A model generated the notes under the pieces. The model worked only from the letters and a program-made list of their open reading frames with translations, ran no database searches and was not told the DNA's origin. Made by a program: the position numbers and the translations under genes. Positions 6,297 to 6,790 of a DNA stretch of 6,790 nucleotides are shown one piece after another. The stretch comes from Halobacteria archaeon (lineage in GTDB: Archaea; Halobacteriota; Syntropharchaeia; Alkanophagales; Methanospirareceae), in assembly GCA_029932715.1 (NCBI GenBank), contig JAOZPO010000076.1, forward strand, positions 1 through 6,790. Direction: 5' to 3'. Numbering within the stretch: position 1 is the first letter of the stretch; each line of letters begins with the position of its first letter.

Positions 6297-6312
6297 CATA
6301 TTCCTGAATATG
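6297..6312. repeat. Short perfect palindrome with CT centre
   Basis: CATATTC and GAATATG are perfect 7-base inverted arms around a CT dinucleotide. It could be an operator-like site, part of a hairpin, or a boundary of the mobile-element remnant; nothing in the sequence decides between these. Confidence 0.5.
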
Positions 6313-6505
6313 TCATTGGGCGTTTTCTATTGTTTAAACATCTCTGAAAATCTTCTTTCTCAACTGCTTCCGCTTCTGCAACTTCGATATTCGAATCCTT
6401 CCATAATGTAACCTATCTCCTTTCCTTTTCCTTCATTATTCCTGCAAGCTTCCTCTTTTTGGATGGCTTACCCGGTTTTTTGATCCATGCTTTGGATCTG
6501 TTTAT

Positions 6506-6790
6506 CTAACATGAAAAATACGAGGCTCTTATTGCCTTCTGTGGTTGGACTCCTTCTATCGCTAACACCCTCGCATCCACTTTGTCCGTCTTCACATGCT
6601 TCTTCGCAAACGGCTTGACATAGACCGGATGTGCCAAATGCACCTCTCTTCCCCTTCCATCCAGGTACTCATATACAAAAATACCCGATGCTGATGCCTC
6701 GATTGCCATTCCCACTCCTTCTGGCACAACGCCCCCAAATTCGTCCAAACCTTCGCATGTCGTTGGAAATCTGCCTTTCTTCACTTCTGT
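6506..6790 (-). pseudogene. IS110-family transposase, N-terminal fragment (5' end beyond window)
   Basis: The minus strand is open from the right window edge to TAG at 6508-6506. It encodes part of the RuvC-like DEDD domain of IS110-type transposases, which work with a serine-containing C-terminal domain and a bridge RNA. Visible landmarks are KKGRFPTTCEGLDEF, the catalytic Glu in VGMAIEASASG, and KTDKVDARVLA carrying the Asp residues. The first Asp of the tetrad would lie to the right, off the window; the in-frame GTG at 6784 is therefore probably an internal Val and not the start. After DARVLA the sequence leaves the family pattern (IEGVQPQKAIRAS...) and stops within 18 residues, so the rest of the domain and the whole C-terminal serine domain are missing. 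It is a truncated relic and almost certainly inactive. Confidence 0.8.

Larger units (their letters stand above)
6205..6505. other. Non-coding or degenerate stretch after pyrG
   Basis: No intact gene is visible in these 301 bases. The left part holds a terminator-like hairpin and a palindrome. In the right part the minus strand, in the same frame as the IS110 remnant, has an open segment with KPGKPSKKRKLAG, then TAG at 6415-6413, then a further 46 codons rich in Glu and Lys up to TGA at 6274-6272. I do not recognise this protein; it may be debris of the mobile element or of a neighbouring gene. Confidence 0.5.

Overview
The window looks like a chromosomal segment of a euryarchaeon, probably from the methanogen/methanotroph side (an ANME-1/Methanophagales-like relative is my best guess, not proven). 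The evidence is an Orc1/Cdc6 initiator, a ribosomal stalk protein of the archaeal P1 type (Ala/Pro hinge, Lys/Glu-rich arm, terminal LASLFG), a tRNA-Glu gene without encoded CCA, TATA-box promoters at archaeal spacing, and GAGGTGA ribosome-binding sites.

Layout from the left. (1) Positions 1-210, minus strand: the first 70 codons of an orc1/cdc6 replication initiator, cut by the window edge. (2) 211-428: an AT-rich intergenic stretch upstream of orc1/cdc6 with ORB-like words; it is a candidate replication origin. (3) 429-741, plus strand: remains of a transposase-like gene, with one in-frame amber codon and a frameshift that maps to a three-copy ACGC repeat. (4) 768-1262, minus strand: a stand-alone receiver-domain response regulator with its own TATA box. 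(5) 1502-1576, minus strand: tRNA-Glu(UUC). (6) 1693-2034, minus strand: rpl12 (P1 stalk protein), away from its usual partner rpl10. (7) 2178-6204, plus strand: a tight three-gene operon of a GT-A glycosyltransferase, a GT4 glycosyltransferase and CTP synthase (pyrG), joined by short overlaps. (8) 6205-6505: a non-coding or degenerate stretch with a terminator-like hairpin and a palindrome. (9) 6506-6790, minus strand: the broken N-terminal half of an IS110-family transposase that runs off the right edge.

How the parts relate: the left half carries information-processing genes (replication initiation, translation) plus one signalling protein. The right half is a biosynthetic operon in which two glycosyltransferases are probably translated together with the enzyme that makes CTP. 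This suggests a surface-glycan or lipid-linked role needing CDP/CMP-activated precursors, but that link is inference. Transposase relics lie near both ends. I see no CRISPR array, no toxin-antitoxin pair and no clear novel defence system; the most worthwhile lead is the possible origin next to orc1/cdc6.
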